Assembly (NCBI RefSeq): GCF_040649515.1
Contig: NZ_JBEZFP010000044.1
Location: forward strand, 1 to 59,395
Origin: Yinghuangia elevatio
GTDB taxonomy: Bacteria; Actinomycetota; Actinomycetes; Streptomycetales; Streptomycetaceae
Direction of reading: 5' to 3'
Length of the DNA: 59,395 nt
The translations under genes were made by a program, and so were the position numbers. Below are positions 1 to 7,247 of the stretch, one piece after another (the first letter of the stretch is position 1; each line of letters begins with the position of its first letter). The notes beneath the pieces were generated by a model that was given only the letters and a program-made list of their open reading frames with translations, made no database searches and had not been told where the DNA came from.

Positions 1-1
1 C

Positions 2-39
2 CGCGGCCGGCCGTGGGCCGTACCCCACGGCCGGCCGCG
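2..39. terminator. Perfect 16-bp hairpin, terminator-like
   Basis: Bases 2-17 pair perfectly with 24-39 around a 6-nt loop. The arms are almost pure G+C, and no T-run follows on either strand, as is common for actinobacterial terminators. It lies at the edge of the window, 3' of the minus-strand small gene ending at 121, and may equally end a gene outside the window. Confidence 0.6.
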
Positions 40-56
40 CGCAGCAGGCCGCCGCA

Positions 57-91
57 ACCGGTGCGTCGTCGCTCGGGGACGACGCACCGGT
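57..91 (-). terminator. Second hairpin, 14-bp stem, 3' of the small gene
   Basis: Bases 57-70 pair perfectly with 78-91 around a 7-nt loop. It begins 30 bases beyond the stop codon of the minus-strand gene at 121-318, the usual place for its intrinsic terminator. With the hairpin at 2-39 it forms a tandem pair. Confidence 0.65.
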
Positions 92-120
92 CCCGCCGCA
101 CGTGTTCGGTGAACGGAACG

Positions 121-318
121 TCAGACCGGCAGGACCTGGTCCGGCCGTACCGTGACTGTCACCTGGCGTGTGCCCCCCATCACGCCCGGGACCGTGAACG
201 CGACCGAGACCCCCCGGAACCCGACGCTGGTGACCACCCCCTCCGCGTACTGCGGCACATAGGGCTTGCTCCAGCTCTCGATGTCGGAATTGGCGATGAC
301 CGGGTCGCCGATTTTCAT
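121..318 (-). CDS. Small hypothetical protein, 65 aa
   Basis: I do not recognise this family. The start is well supported: an AAGGAGG ribosome site lies 8-9 bases upstream of the ATG at 318, and a strong hairpin follows the stop. The 65-residue product is soluble, rich in Val and Gly, and has alternating hydrophobic stretches consistent with a small all-beta (SH3- or KOW-like) fold. That fold is inference only. It opens with MKIGDPVIAN and ends VRPDQVLPV. There is no signal peptide, membrane segment or cysteine. It is a stand-alone gene. The ribosome site and terminator make it a convincing real gene despite its size. Confidence 0.65.
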   Translation of the reverse strand: MKIGDPVIANSDIESWSKPYVPQYAEGVVTSVGFRGVSVAFTVPGVMGGTRQVTVTVRPDQVLPV

Positions 319-667
319 GCCGCGTCCCCTCCTTGGGAATGGACCGGAAGGCAGTGAGCGAACCAGTCAACCCCCGAGGCCCGGAACCGGCATGCGCTTT
401 TCCGGAAACCACCCCATCGGGTGAAGGCCAATGACACGCTCCGAACGGCGTTGCCGAAAAGCGCCCCTGCGCGCCCCGCGCGTCGCGGCGTACCAACGCC
501 CGTCCACGACGAGCCCGTTGCCGTGCGCGGTCACCCGGCGCCGTCGGGCTCGATGTACTGGCTGAGGACGACGATCGGCAGGGCCGGGAACTCGGCCCGC
601 AGCGCGACCCGGGGCACGCACGCGGGCGTCGCCGGCATCGATCCCGCGGGTGCGGTACGCCCCGGAT
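319..667. other. Gene-poor gap, mostly decayed sequence
   Basis: About 350 bases between the small gene and the SDR gene. Apart from the response-regulator-like remnant at 531-640 I see no convincing gene. A 54-codon minus-strand frame (367-531, GTG start overlapping the remnant's TGA) has no recognisable content. Confidence 0.4.
531..640 (-). pseudogene. Fragment resembling a response-regulator receiver domain
   Basis: On the minus strand the frame ending at 531 reads about 30 residues including RAEFPALPIVVLSQYIEP. This matches the beta4 region of NarL/LuxR-type receiver domains in actinomycetes, where an (L/V)PVxVLSQYVE motif is typical. It stops shortly after with TGA, and no phospho-acceptor region, HTH domain or ribosome site can be found in register around it. 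I read it as a remnant of a deleted regulator; a chance match over so short a stretch is possible. Confidence 0.35.
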
Positions 668-1510
668 CTACAGCGCCGGGTCGCGGAAGCCGGCGGGCGG
701 CTTGATCCCGCCGGCCGGGCCGGGCACGCCGCGGAACTTGTACGGCAGCGGCTCCCGGCCCGCCTGCACGACCCATGCCTGGCCGGTCTCGGCGGACGTG
801 AGGCAGCCCAGCACCGCGGCGGCGATGTCCTCGGCCCGGATCAGCGGCATGCCCTGGTCCTCGAGGTAGGCCTTGGCGCCGCCGAGCAGCGGCGTGTCCG
901 TGAGTCCCGGGCACACCGCGTTGATGGTGACGCCCCGCTCGGCCAGGTCGGGCGCCAGGGCCCGGACCAGCCCGATCACGGCGTGCTTGGTCGCGGTGTA
1001 GACGGGATCGCGCGGGAACGCGACCAGGCCCGCGAGGGAGGACGTGGCGACCAGGCGCCCGCCGCCGCGTGCCTCGAGGGCGGGGAGGAGCGCCCGGGCG
1101 CCGAAGACGACGCCGTCGACGTTGATCGCCATGATGCGGCGGTACTGGGCGTCCGAGAGCGAGCCGATACCGGCGCCGCCGGTGTCCACACCGGCGTTCA
1201 GGAACCCGATGTCGATGCCGCCGAAGACCTTGGTGACGTTCTCGACGAGACGCGTCCAGTCGGCGGGAGAGGTGACGTCGAGTTCGGCGTACCAGGCCCC
1301 GAGGGAGTCCGCGGCGCGGTGTCCGGCCTCGGTGTCGATGTCGGCGACGACCACCTGGGCGCCGGCGTCGATGAGTGCGCGGCAGGTCGCGTAGCCGATG
1401 CCGGAGGCGCCGCCGGTGACGACCGCGACCTTGCCGGCCAGGTCGTACGGGGCGGGATCCGGGGAGGTCTCGGGGTCGCCGTCCGCCCCGCCGTCAACGC
1501 CGTCCACCAC
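668..1510 (-). CDS. SDR family NAD(P)-dependent oxidoreductase, 280 aa
   Basis: A classical short-chain dehydrogenase/reductase. The Rossmann glycine motif TGGASGIG is at residues 32-39, an NAG motif follows strand beta4, and the catalytic YTATK (Tyr-x3-Lys) is preceded by the catalytic serine in VATSSLAG. The proline-glycine CPGLTDTP segment after the active site is also present. The substrate cannot be told. The GTG at 1510 is chosen because GGAGG lies 7 bases upstream; a longer frame to 1582 has no ribosome site and a non-homologous N-terminus. The gene is divergent from the exporter at 1924, with palindromes in between. It may process or be induced by the same compound, but this is only inferred from position. 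Confidence 0.85.
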   Translation of the reverse strand: MVDGVDGGADGDPETSPDPAPYDLAGKVAVVTGGASGIGYATCRALIDAGAQVVVADIDTEAGHRAADSLGAWYAELDVTSPADWTRLVENVTKVFGGIDIGFLNAGVDTGGAGIGSLSDAQYRRIMAINVDGVVFGARALLPALEARGGGRLVATSSLAGLVAFPRDPVYTATKHAVIGLVRALAPDLAERGVTINAVCPGLTDTPLLGGAKAYLEDQGMPLIRAEDIAAAVLGCLTSAETGQAWVVQAGREPLPYKFRGVPGPAGGIKPPAGFRDPAL

Positions 1511-1923
1511 GCGTCCCCCTCCGCCTGCGGGCCGTTGCACGGACACGACCGCCCTGGATTGTGCCCCTATGGCGGGTGTCACGTCCAGACCTTGACTTTT
1601 GCGCGGCAGGAGTGATGCTGTTCACCTGACGGTGTGTCAGTTATGACCGCGATCGCAGATGTGACACAACACCACTCTGCGCGTAGATGTGTCTTCACAG
1701 GACCGTGTCGACATGCTAAACACTGTCAACCAGTCGGATCGGATTCCCGAACAGGGATTCGGTTGGCAGCTCCGGTAGAGCGCTGAACCGCCGTCCGTCC
1801 ACCTTGTTTTGTCAAAAGCGGACACGTGCGCCCTCGTGGTGACACGTGTCACGTGCACGCCCGGCTCGCTCGCAGACAGCTCCATGCACAGCTTCATGCA
1901 CAGCACAGAACGGACAGGCCCTC
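1511..1923. promoter_or_regulatory. Divergent promoter region with two operator-like palindromes
   Basis: This 413-base gap between the divergent SDR and exporter genes is locally less GC-rich than the genes. It holds CTGAC-N5-GTCAG at 1626-1640 and a perfect 14-bp palindrome GTGACACGTGTCAC at 1839-1852, 72 bases before the exporter ATG. Such palindromes are typical of TetR- or MarR-type operators. No regulator gene is adjacent, so the cognate protein is unknown. Confidence 0.45.
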
Positions 1924-3633
1924 ATGTCTGAGACCGCAACACCGAACGCTGGACCTCCACCACAGGTCTCGGACGACACAGGACGCCTCGACGGTGCTTC
2001 CAAGGGGAAGATCTTCGGCATCCTCGCGATCATCGTCCTCTTCTCCGAGGTCGTCCCGCTCCAGTACGCGATGATCTCGGCGGCGGTCCCCAAGATCGCC
2101 CCTTCGTTCCCCGACCAGGGCGAGAACATCTCGTGGATGATCGTCATCCTCGGCCTGACCGGCGGTGCGGTCAGCCCGCTGATCGGCAAGCTCTCCGACC
2201 TGTACGGCAAGAAGCGCATGCTGCTCGCGTGCAGCGTCGCCTTCCTGGCCGGGACGCTGCTGTGTGCCACGACCGACAACTGGACGCTGTTCCTGGCCGG
2301 CCGCGCCCTGCAGGCGGTCGCCTTCGGTATGACGGCCATCGTGTACGGCCTGATCCGCGACCTGATGCCGCGTAAGTTCATCCCGGTCGCCATCGGCGTC
2401 TCGGCCACCGGCCTCGGCCTGTCCGCCGCCCTCGCCCCGGTCCTCGGCGGCGTGCTGACCGACCACTACTCGTGGCGCTCGCTGTTCTGGTTCCTGGCGA
2501 TCTTCATGCTGGTGGCCATCCCGCTGCTGGTCATATTCGTGCCCGAGACGAAGCTGCGCGTGCACCAGAAGCTCGACTGGTTCGGCGCGATCGTCCTCGG
2601 CCTCGGCCTCGCGATGATCCTGCTGTACATCAGCCAGGGCGAGAACTGGGGCTGGAGCGAGCCCACCGCGTGGGGTTACGCGGTCGGCGGCCTGATCGTC
2701 ATCGGCCTGTGGGTCGTATGGGAGAAGCGCCAGGACCAGCCGCTCATCGACATGAAGCTGCTGACCGCGCCCAAGGTCGCCGCCGTCATCGCCATCGCCT
2801 TCGTGGCGAACATGATCATCGGCATGCAGAACTACCTGACCAGCTACATGGCGCAGACGCCGGAGGCGGACGAGCTCAAGGGCCAGATCACCGCCGGAAC
2901 GCTCGCCCAGACCGAGGCCGGGGCCCGCGCCGCCGGCACCCCGGACGGCATGATCGCCGGGCTCCTGGACAACATGCGCCAGGGCATCAGCTTCAACGAC
3001 GACCTGAACTACGCGCTCGGCTTCTCGATGCTCGCCATGGCCCTGCACCTGGCCATCTGGCAGTCCATCGGCAGCATGATCTCGGGCCCGGTCGCCGGCG
3101 CCTGGGGCCAGCGCCGCGGCCTGCGCCAGCCGATGATCGCGGGTATGTCGCTGCTGTCGGCCGGCATGCTGATGTACGTCTTCCTGCACAACAACTGGCA
3201 GGTCATGCTGATCTGCGGTGTCGTCTACGGCCTCGGCTTCGGCATGTACTACTCGGCGGCGCCGAACCTCATGATCGAGGCGGTCCCGCAGGAGCAGCAG
3301 GGCATCGCGTCCAGCATGCTCGTCGTCGCACAGTCGTTCGGCGCCTCGGTCGGCGTCGCGCTGCTGTCGCCGATCTTCACCCGGAACGCGTTCGAGGTCT
3401 CGGTGCCGAACCCGGCCACGGGGCAGATCACGACCAACGAGATCCCCCAGGTGTACACGACCGACGGGTACGTCCAGGGCTTCTGGCTCGCCCTCGTCGC
3501 CGGCCTCATCGGCCTCGCCATCGCGATCGTCATGAAGCACGGCCGCAACAAGGCCACCGGCGGCCTCGGCCACGACGGCGCCGTCCCGGACGGCGACTCC
3601 GGCGCGGCGGCCAAGGAGCCCGCGAACGCCTGA
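1924..3633 (+). CDS. DHA2-like major facilitator exporter, 569 aa
   Basis: A polytopic inner-membrane H+-coupled transporter of the major facilitator superfamily, probably drug or metabolite export. The loop 2-3 motif A appears as GKLSDLYGKKR, and the sequence shows about 14 hydrophobic segments as in DHA2 proteins. A long hydrophilic insert (about residues 315-360) sits in the second half, and the C-terminal tail is soluble and Gly/Asp-rich. The ATG at 1924 is preferred over an in-frame GTG at 1846, because the extra N-terminus is unlike the family and because 1846 lies inside the palindrome. The ribosome site at 1924 is weak. A strong hairpin follows the stop. Confidence 0.85.
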   Translation: MSETATPNAGPPPQVSDDTGRLDGASKGKIFGILAIIVLFSEVVPLQYAMISAAVPKIAPSFPDQGENISWMIVILGLTGGAVSPLIGKLSDLYGKKRMLLACSVAFLAGTLLCATTDNWTLFLAGRALQAVAFGMTAIVYGLIRDLMPRKFIPVAIGVSATGLGLSAALAPVLGGVLTDHYSWRSLFWFLAIFMLVAIPLLVIFVPETKLRVHQKLDWFGAIVLGLGLAMILLYISQGENWGWSEPTAWGYAVGGLIVIGLWVVWEKRQDQPLIDMKLLTAPKVAAVIAIAFVANMIIGMQNYLTSYMAQTPEADELKGQITAGTLAQTEAGARAAGTPDGMIAGLLDNMRQGISFNDDLNYALGFSMLAMALHLAIWQSIGSMISGPVAGAWGQRRGLRQPMIAGMSLLSAGMLMYVFLHNNWQVMLICGVVYGLGFGMYYSAAPNLMIEAVPQEQQGIASSMLVVAQSFGASVGVALLSPIFTRNAFEVSVPNPATGQITTNEIPQVYTTDGYVQGFWLALVAGLIGLAIAIVMKHGRNKATGGLGHDGAVPDGDSGAAAKEPANA

Positions 3634-3662
3634 CGTTCGCCGAGCAGGCAAAGCTTCGGACA

Positions 3663-3699
3663 AAAGGAGCCCCCGGGACGTGGTCCCGGGGGCTCCTTT
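3663..3699. terminator. Bidirectional terminator, 17-bp perfect stem
   Basis: Bases 3663-3679 pair perfectly with 3683-3699 around a GTG loop. Because the arms begin with AAA and end with TTT, a short U-run follows the stem on both strands. It separates the convergent exporter and cysC genes and should stop both transcripts. Confidence 0.85.
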
Positions 3700-3759
3700 G
3701 CGCGGCCGTCGCACGCGCTCCTTTGCACAGCTTTTGCGTAGCCGTTACGCGCTGTGGGG

Positions 3760-4344
3760 TCAGCCGCGCAGCCGCTCCAGCTCGGCGACCAGTCGCGCCG
3801 CCTGCTCGTCCGGTGTGCCGTCGTCGGGGGTCAGCCGCAACTCGGGCTCCAGCGGGGCCTCGTAGGGCGCGTTGATGCCGGTGAAGTCCTTGATCTCGCC
3901 GGTCCGCGCCTTCGCGTACAGGCCCTTGGGGTCCCGGCTCTCGCACACCTCGATCGGGGTGTCGACGAAGACCTCCAGGAACGGTACGCCGTCGCGCTCG
4001 TGCAACTCGCGCGCCCGGTCCCGGTCCGCACGGTACGGGCTGATGACCGGGACCAGCGCGACCACGCCCGCGTCCGCGAACAGCCGCGCCACCTCGCCGA
4101 CCCGGCGGATGTTCTCGGTACGGTCCGCCGCGCCGAAGCCCAGGTCGGAGTTGAGGCCGTGCCGCAGGTTGTCGCCGTCCAACCGGTACGCCGCTATCCC
4201 GCGCGCCACGAGCAGCCGCTCGGCCACCACCGACACCGTCGACTTGCCGGAGCCCGACAGGCCGGTGAACCACACCGTCGCCCCGCGCCAGGGGCGGTCC
4301 AGGCGCCCCACGCCGCTGTCGTGCCACACCACGTTCGTGCTCAT
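3760..4344 (-). CDS. cysC: Adenylyl-sulfate kinase (CysC), 194 aa
   Basis: Phosphorylates adenosine 5'-phosphosulfate with ATP to give PAPS in sulfate assimilation or sulfonation; cytoplasmic. The P-loop GLSGSGKS is at residues 28-35, followed by the LDGDNLRHGL and GFGAADRTENIRR segments diagnostic of APS kinases. The length is normal for a stand-alone bacterial CysC. A GGAGCGG ribosome site precedes the ATG. No cysD, cysN or cysH is nearby, so it acts with genes elsewhere or serves a sulfotransferase pathway. It is followed in the opposite direction by the shared terminator at 3663-3699. The acyl-CoA ligase gene upstream is on the same strand, 82 bases away. Confidence 0.95.
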   Translation of the reverse strand: MSTNVVWHDSGVGRLDRPWRGATVWFTGLSGSGKSTVSVVAERLLVARGIAAYRLDGDNLRHGLNSDLGFGAADRTENIRRVGEVARLFADAGVVALVPVISPYRADRDRARELHERDGVPFLEVFVDTPIEVCESRDPKGLYAKARTGEIKDFTGINAPYEAPLEPELRLTPDDGTPDEQAARLVAELERLRG

Positions 4345-4426
4345 TCGCGTCCGCTCCGTTCCGCACCCCGCCTTGCACCGATGGCCAGGACGTTACCGGG
4401 AGCCGCGCGAACAATCCCGCGCGGTC

Positions 4427-6049
4427 CTAAAGGCCCAGCAGCTCGATCGACCGCTCCCGCATCTCGACCTTCCGGATCTTCCCGGTGACCGTCATGGGGA
4501 AGTCCTCGACCGCGTGCACGTAGCGCGGGATCTTGTAGTGCGCCAGCCTGCCCGTGCAGAAGGCGCGTACGGACTCGGCCGTGGGAGCCTCCGCGCCGGG
4601 GCGCACCTTCACCCACGCCATCAGCTCCTCCCCGTACTTCGCATCCGGCACGCCGACGACCTGCGCGTCCACGATGTCCGGGTGCGTGTACAGGAACTCC
4701 TCGATCTCGCGCGGGTAGATGTTCTCGCCGCCGCGGATCACCATGTCCTTGATGCGGCCGACGATGCCCACGTACCCGTCCGCGTCCATCACGGCCAAGT
4801 CGCCGGTGTGCATCCAGCCGTCCGGGTCCACCGCCTCGGCGGTCTTCTCCGGCTCGTCCCAGTACCCCTTCATCACGGAGTACCCGCGCGTGCACAACTC
4901 GCCCGCCTCACCACGCGGCAGCACCTCGCCGGTGTCCGGTGCGACGACCTTGATCTCCACGTGCGGATGCACCGCGCCGACCGTCGACACCCGCTGCTCC
5001 AGGCTGTCGTCCACGCGCGTCTGCGTCGACACCGGCGACGTCTCCGTCATGCCGTAGCAGATGGTCACGTCGGTCATCCCCATGTCACTGATGACCCGCT
5101 TCATGACCTCGACGGGGCACGGCGCTCCGGCCATGACCCCGGTGCGCAGCGTCGACAGGTCGTACGACGCGAACCCCGGATCGGCCAGCATCCCGATGAA
5201 CATCGTCGGCACGCCGTAGAGCACCGTGCAGCGTTCCGCCTCGACCGCCTTCAGCGTGGCTGCCGCCTCGAAGGCCGGCGCCGGGACGACCATGCACGAA
5301 CCGTGCGCCACCGCACCGAGGTTGCCCATTACCATGCCGAAGCAGTGGTAGAACGGCACCGGCAGACAGACCCGGTCCTCGTGCGTCCAGCCCTGCAACT
5401 CGGCGACGAACCAGCCGTTGTTCAGGATGTTGCGGTGGGTGAGCGTCGCGCCCTTCGGGAAGCCGGTGGTGCCCGAGGTGTACTGGATGTTGATCGGGTC
5501 GTCCGGGTGCAGCGTCGCCGCGACCTCCGCGAGCCGCGCCGGGTCGAGCGCACGGCCGGCCGCCACGACCCCGTCCCAGTCCGGGCCGTCGAGGAACACC
5601 ACCTGCTCCAACGCCGGGCAGGCGTCCCGCACTTCGCCGACCATGGCGCGGTAGTCGCTGGTCTTGAACACCGGTGCCGACACCAGCAGGCGGATGCCGG
5701 ACTGCCGCAGCACGTACTCCAGTTCATGTGTGCGGTACGCCGGGTTGACGGTCACCAGCACCGCCCCGATCCGCGCCGTCGCGAACTGCGTGAGCACCCA
5801 CTCGGTCCGGTTCGGCGACCAGATCCCCACGCGGTCGCCGGGCCGGATCCCGCGCGCCAGCAGCCCGAGGGCGAAGGCGTCCACCGCCTCGGCGAGCTCC
5901 CGGTACGTGTACGCCGTCCCCGCGGCCCGGTCCACCAGCGCCGCCCGGTCCGGACCGGCCGCGACCGTGCGCGCGAAGTTCGCCCCGATGGTCTCGGTCA
6001 GCAGCGGCGAGTCCGTCGGCCCGGAGGCGTACGACAGCGCTTGATCCAT
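4427..6049 (-). CDS. Fatty-acyl-CoA ligase (AMP-binding), 540 aa
   Basis: Member of the ANL superfamily that activates a carboxylic acid through an acyl-AMP and transfers it to CoA. The P-loop-like motif YTSGTTGFPKG starts at residue 190. YGMTET (the A5-type aromatic/TET motif), DGWMHTGD and the C-terminal GRIKDMVIRGGENIYP and TGKIRKVEMRE segments, with the catalytic Lys, are all present. The overall pattern is that of medium/long-chain fatty-acyl-CoA synthetases; the chain length is not determinable. GGAGGGG precedes the ATG at 6049. The neighbouring cysC is unlikely to share a pathway. Confidence 0.92.
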   Translation of the reverse strand: MDQALSYASGPTDSPLLTETIGANFARTVAAGPDRAALVDRAAGTAYTYRELAEAVDAFALGLLARGIRPGDRVGIWSPNRTEWVLTQFATARIGAVLVTVNPAYRTHELEYVLRQSGIRLLVSAPVFKTSDYRAMVGEVRDACPALEQVVFLDGPDWDGVVAAGRALDPARLAEVAATLHPDDPINIQYTSGTTGFPKGATLTHRNILNNGWFVAELQGWTHEDRVCLPVPFYHCFGMVMGNLGAVAHGSCMVVPAPAFEAAATLKAVEAERCTVLYGVPTMFIGMLADPGFASYDLSTLRTGVMAGAPCPVEVMKRVISDMGMTDVTICYGMTETSPVSTQTRVDDSLEQRVSTVGAVHPHVEIKVVAPDTGEVLPRGEAGELCTRGYSVMKGYWDEPEKTAEAVDPDGWMHTGDLAVMDADGYVGIVGRIKDMVIRGGENIYPREIEEFLYTHPDIVDAQVVGVPDAKYGEELMAWVKVRPGAEAPTAESVRAFCTGRLAHYKIPRYVHAVEDFPMTVTGKIRKVEMRERSIELLGL

Positions 6050-6197
6050 GGGTGCCCCTCCAACGTGGGTGGTCCGGCGGCCGCGTACTGCCCGGTCAGC
6101 CAGGCGGCGGAACCCGACGTTATCGGGCGCGGGGGGTCAGAAGGGAGGGGTCGGCGGCGTCTTCAAGGCGATCTCGACAACCGGGGGAGCGGGCGGC

Positions 6198-6935
6198 TCA
6201 GGGGTGGGGTGCGCGAGGCGGGCAGCCCTTCTTGTGGCTTGCCGCGTACTCGAAGTGCCAGGGCTCGTTGTCGTAGGTCCGGCACCACCCGTACTGAGCG
6301 CCGTTCTTCTCCAGCCATGTCTGCGCGGCCTTGGGGGCGATGTCGATCGCGGTGCCCTTCACGTGCGAGGACTCGTCGGGCGGCAGGACGCGCTTGCGGG
6401 CCGCCGCCTCCGAGCCCTTGCAGGCCACCTCGGTCTCCCACAGCAGCTTCTGGTGGTCGTACGAGCGCGCACCCGAGCGCAGCGAGAGGTCGATGCCCGC
6501 GTCGGCCATCTTGTCCTCGACCGTGCGGTACGCACTGCGCGCCGCCGATGCCAGCTTGTCGGGGTTGGTGGCATCCGGCTCGGGGATGTCGCCGCCTTCG
6601 GCGCCGTCGTCGCAGCGCACGGTCATCGTGGTCGCCGGCGCCGGTGCCGCCCCCGGAGGGCGGGCGGTGCCGGTCCCGGACGTGCTGTTGCCCGACGGTC
6701 CGGGCGACGCCGTGACGGCGATCTCCACGACGCGATCGCCGCTGCCGAACACCGTCGCTCCCACGGCCGTGCCGATGCCGCACGACACCGTGATGCTCCC
6801 CGCCCACAGGATCGCGACGGGTATTCGCCGCCTCCGCCTGCTTGCGTCGCGCCGTCCTCGGTCGGGGTCGGGCGTGAGTGCGAACCTGTCGGTGCCGTTC
6901 GCGGCACCTGTCGTCTCAGGGTTGTACGCGTTCAC
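6198..6935 (-). CDS. Membrane-anchored M15 (VanY-like) D-Ala-D-Ala carboxypeptidase, 245 aa
   Basis: A predicted zinc peptidase that trims the stem peptide of peptidoglycan outside the membrane. A basic N-terminus and a hydrophobic segment at residues 38-63 give a type II membrane anchor, followed by a low-complexity linker (70-105) and the M15 domain. The zinc ligands fit the family: His191 and Asp198 in SHVKGTAIDIA and His227 in EPWHFE. The GTG at 6935 is chosen because GGAGAAAGG lies just upstream; frames further 5' run through repeat-rich DNA. It is monocistronic. It could as well act in wall remodelling as in glycopeptide tolerance; no vanHAX genes are near. Confidence 0.85.
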   Translation of the reverse strand: MNAYNPETTGAANGTDRFALTPDPDRGRRDASRRRRRIPVAILWAGSITVSCGIGTAVGATVFGSGDRVVEIAVTASPGPSGNSTSGTGTARPPGAAPAPATTMTVRCDDGAEGGDIPEPDATNPDKLASAARSAYRTVEDKMADAGIDLSLRSGARSYDHQKLLWETEVACKGSEAAARKRVLPPDESSHVKGTAIDIAPKAAQTWLEKNGAQYGWCRTYDNEPWHFEYAASHKKGCPPRAPHP

Positions 6936-6949
6936 AACAGTCCTTTCTC

Positions 6950-7140
6950 CGATGCGGAATCGCGAGATCGCGGGGTTGCCGAATCCGGGATCGCGAGGTC
7001 GCGGGATCGCGAGGTGTTGGGGTGTTGGGGTCTGGGGGTCGTGTGGTCGCCGAATCACCGGGTGAACGGGAATCAGGGCGCGGAGCCCGGCAGGGGACCG
7101 GGCGGCACGGGGCAGCACGGGGCAGCACGGCGGCACGAAG
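6950..7140. repeat. Degenerate short repeats upstream of the M15 gene
   Basis: A patch of reiterated short words: ATCGCGAGRTCGCGG-like units at about 6955-7018, GGTGTTGG doublets at 7014-7030, and GGGGCAGCAC doublets at about 7108-7130. It lies in the 5' region of the M15 peptidase gene and would contain its promoter. No gene is credible here. Confidence 0.5.
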
Positions 7141-7247
7141 GGGCGTGCGGCCCTGCGACGCGATCCGGGTTGTGCGGTGGGTGGGTGTGAAGTTGTGGAA
7201 GAACGCCGGGAGTTGCCGCGGCCGCTACCGCGTTGCCCGTTACACCG

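Noticed and set aside
1637..1906. 89-codon minus-strand frame in the SDR/exporter gap
   Set aside because: No ribosome site, Cys/Arg/Ser-rich content unlike a conserved protein, and it would cover the operator palindromes.
6198..6935. Vancomycin-resistance vanY as part of a van cluster
   Set aside because: No vanHAX, vanRS or similar genes nearby; the M15 domain is better read as a general wall carboxypeptidase.
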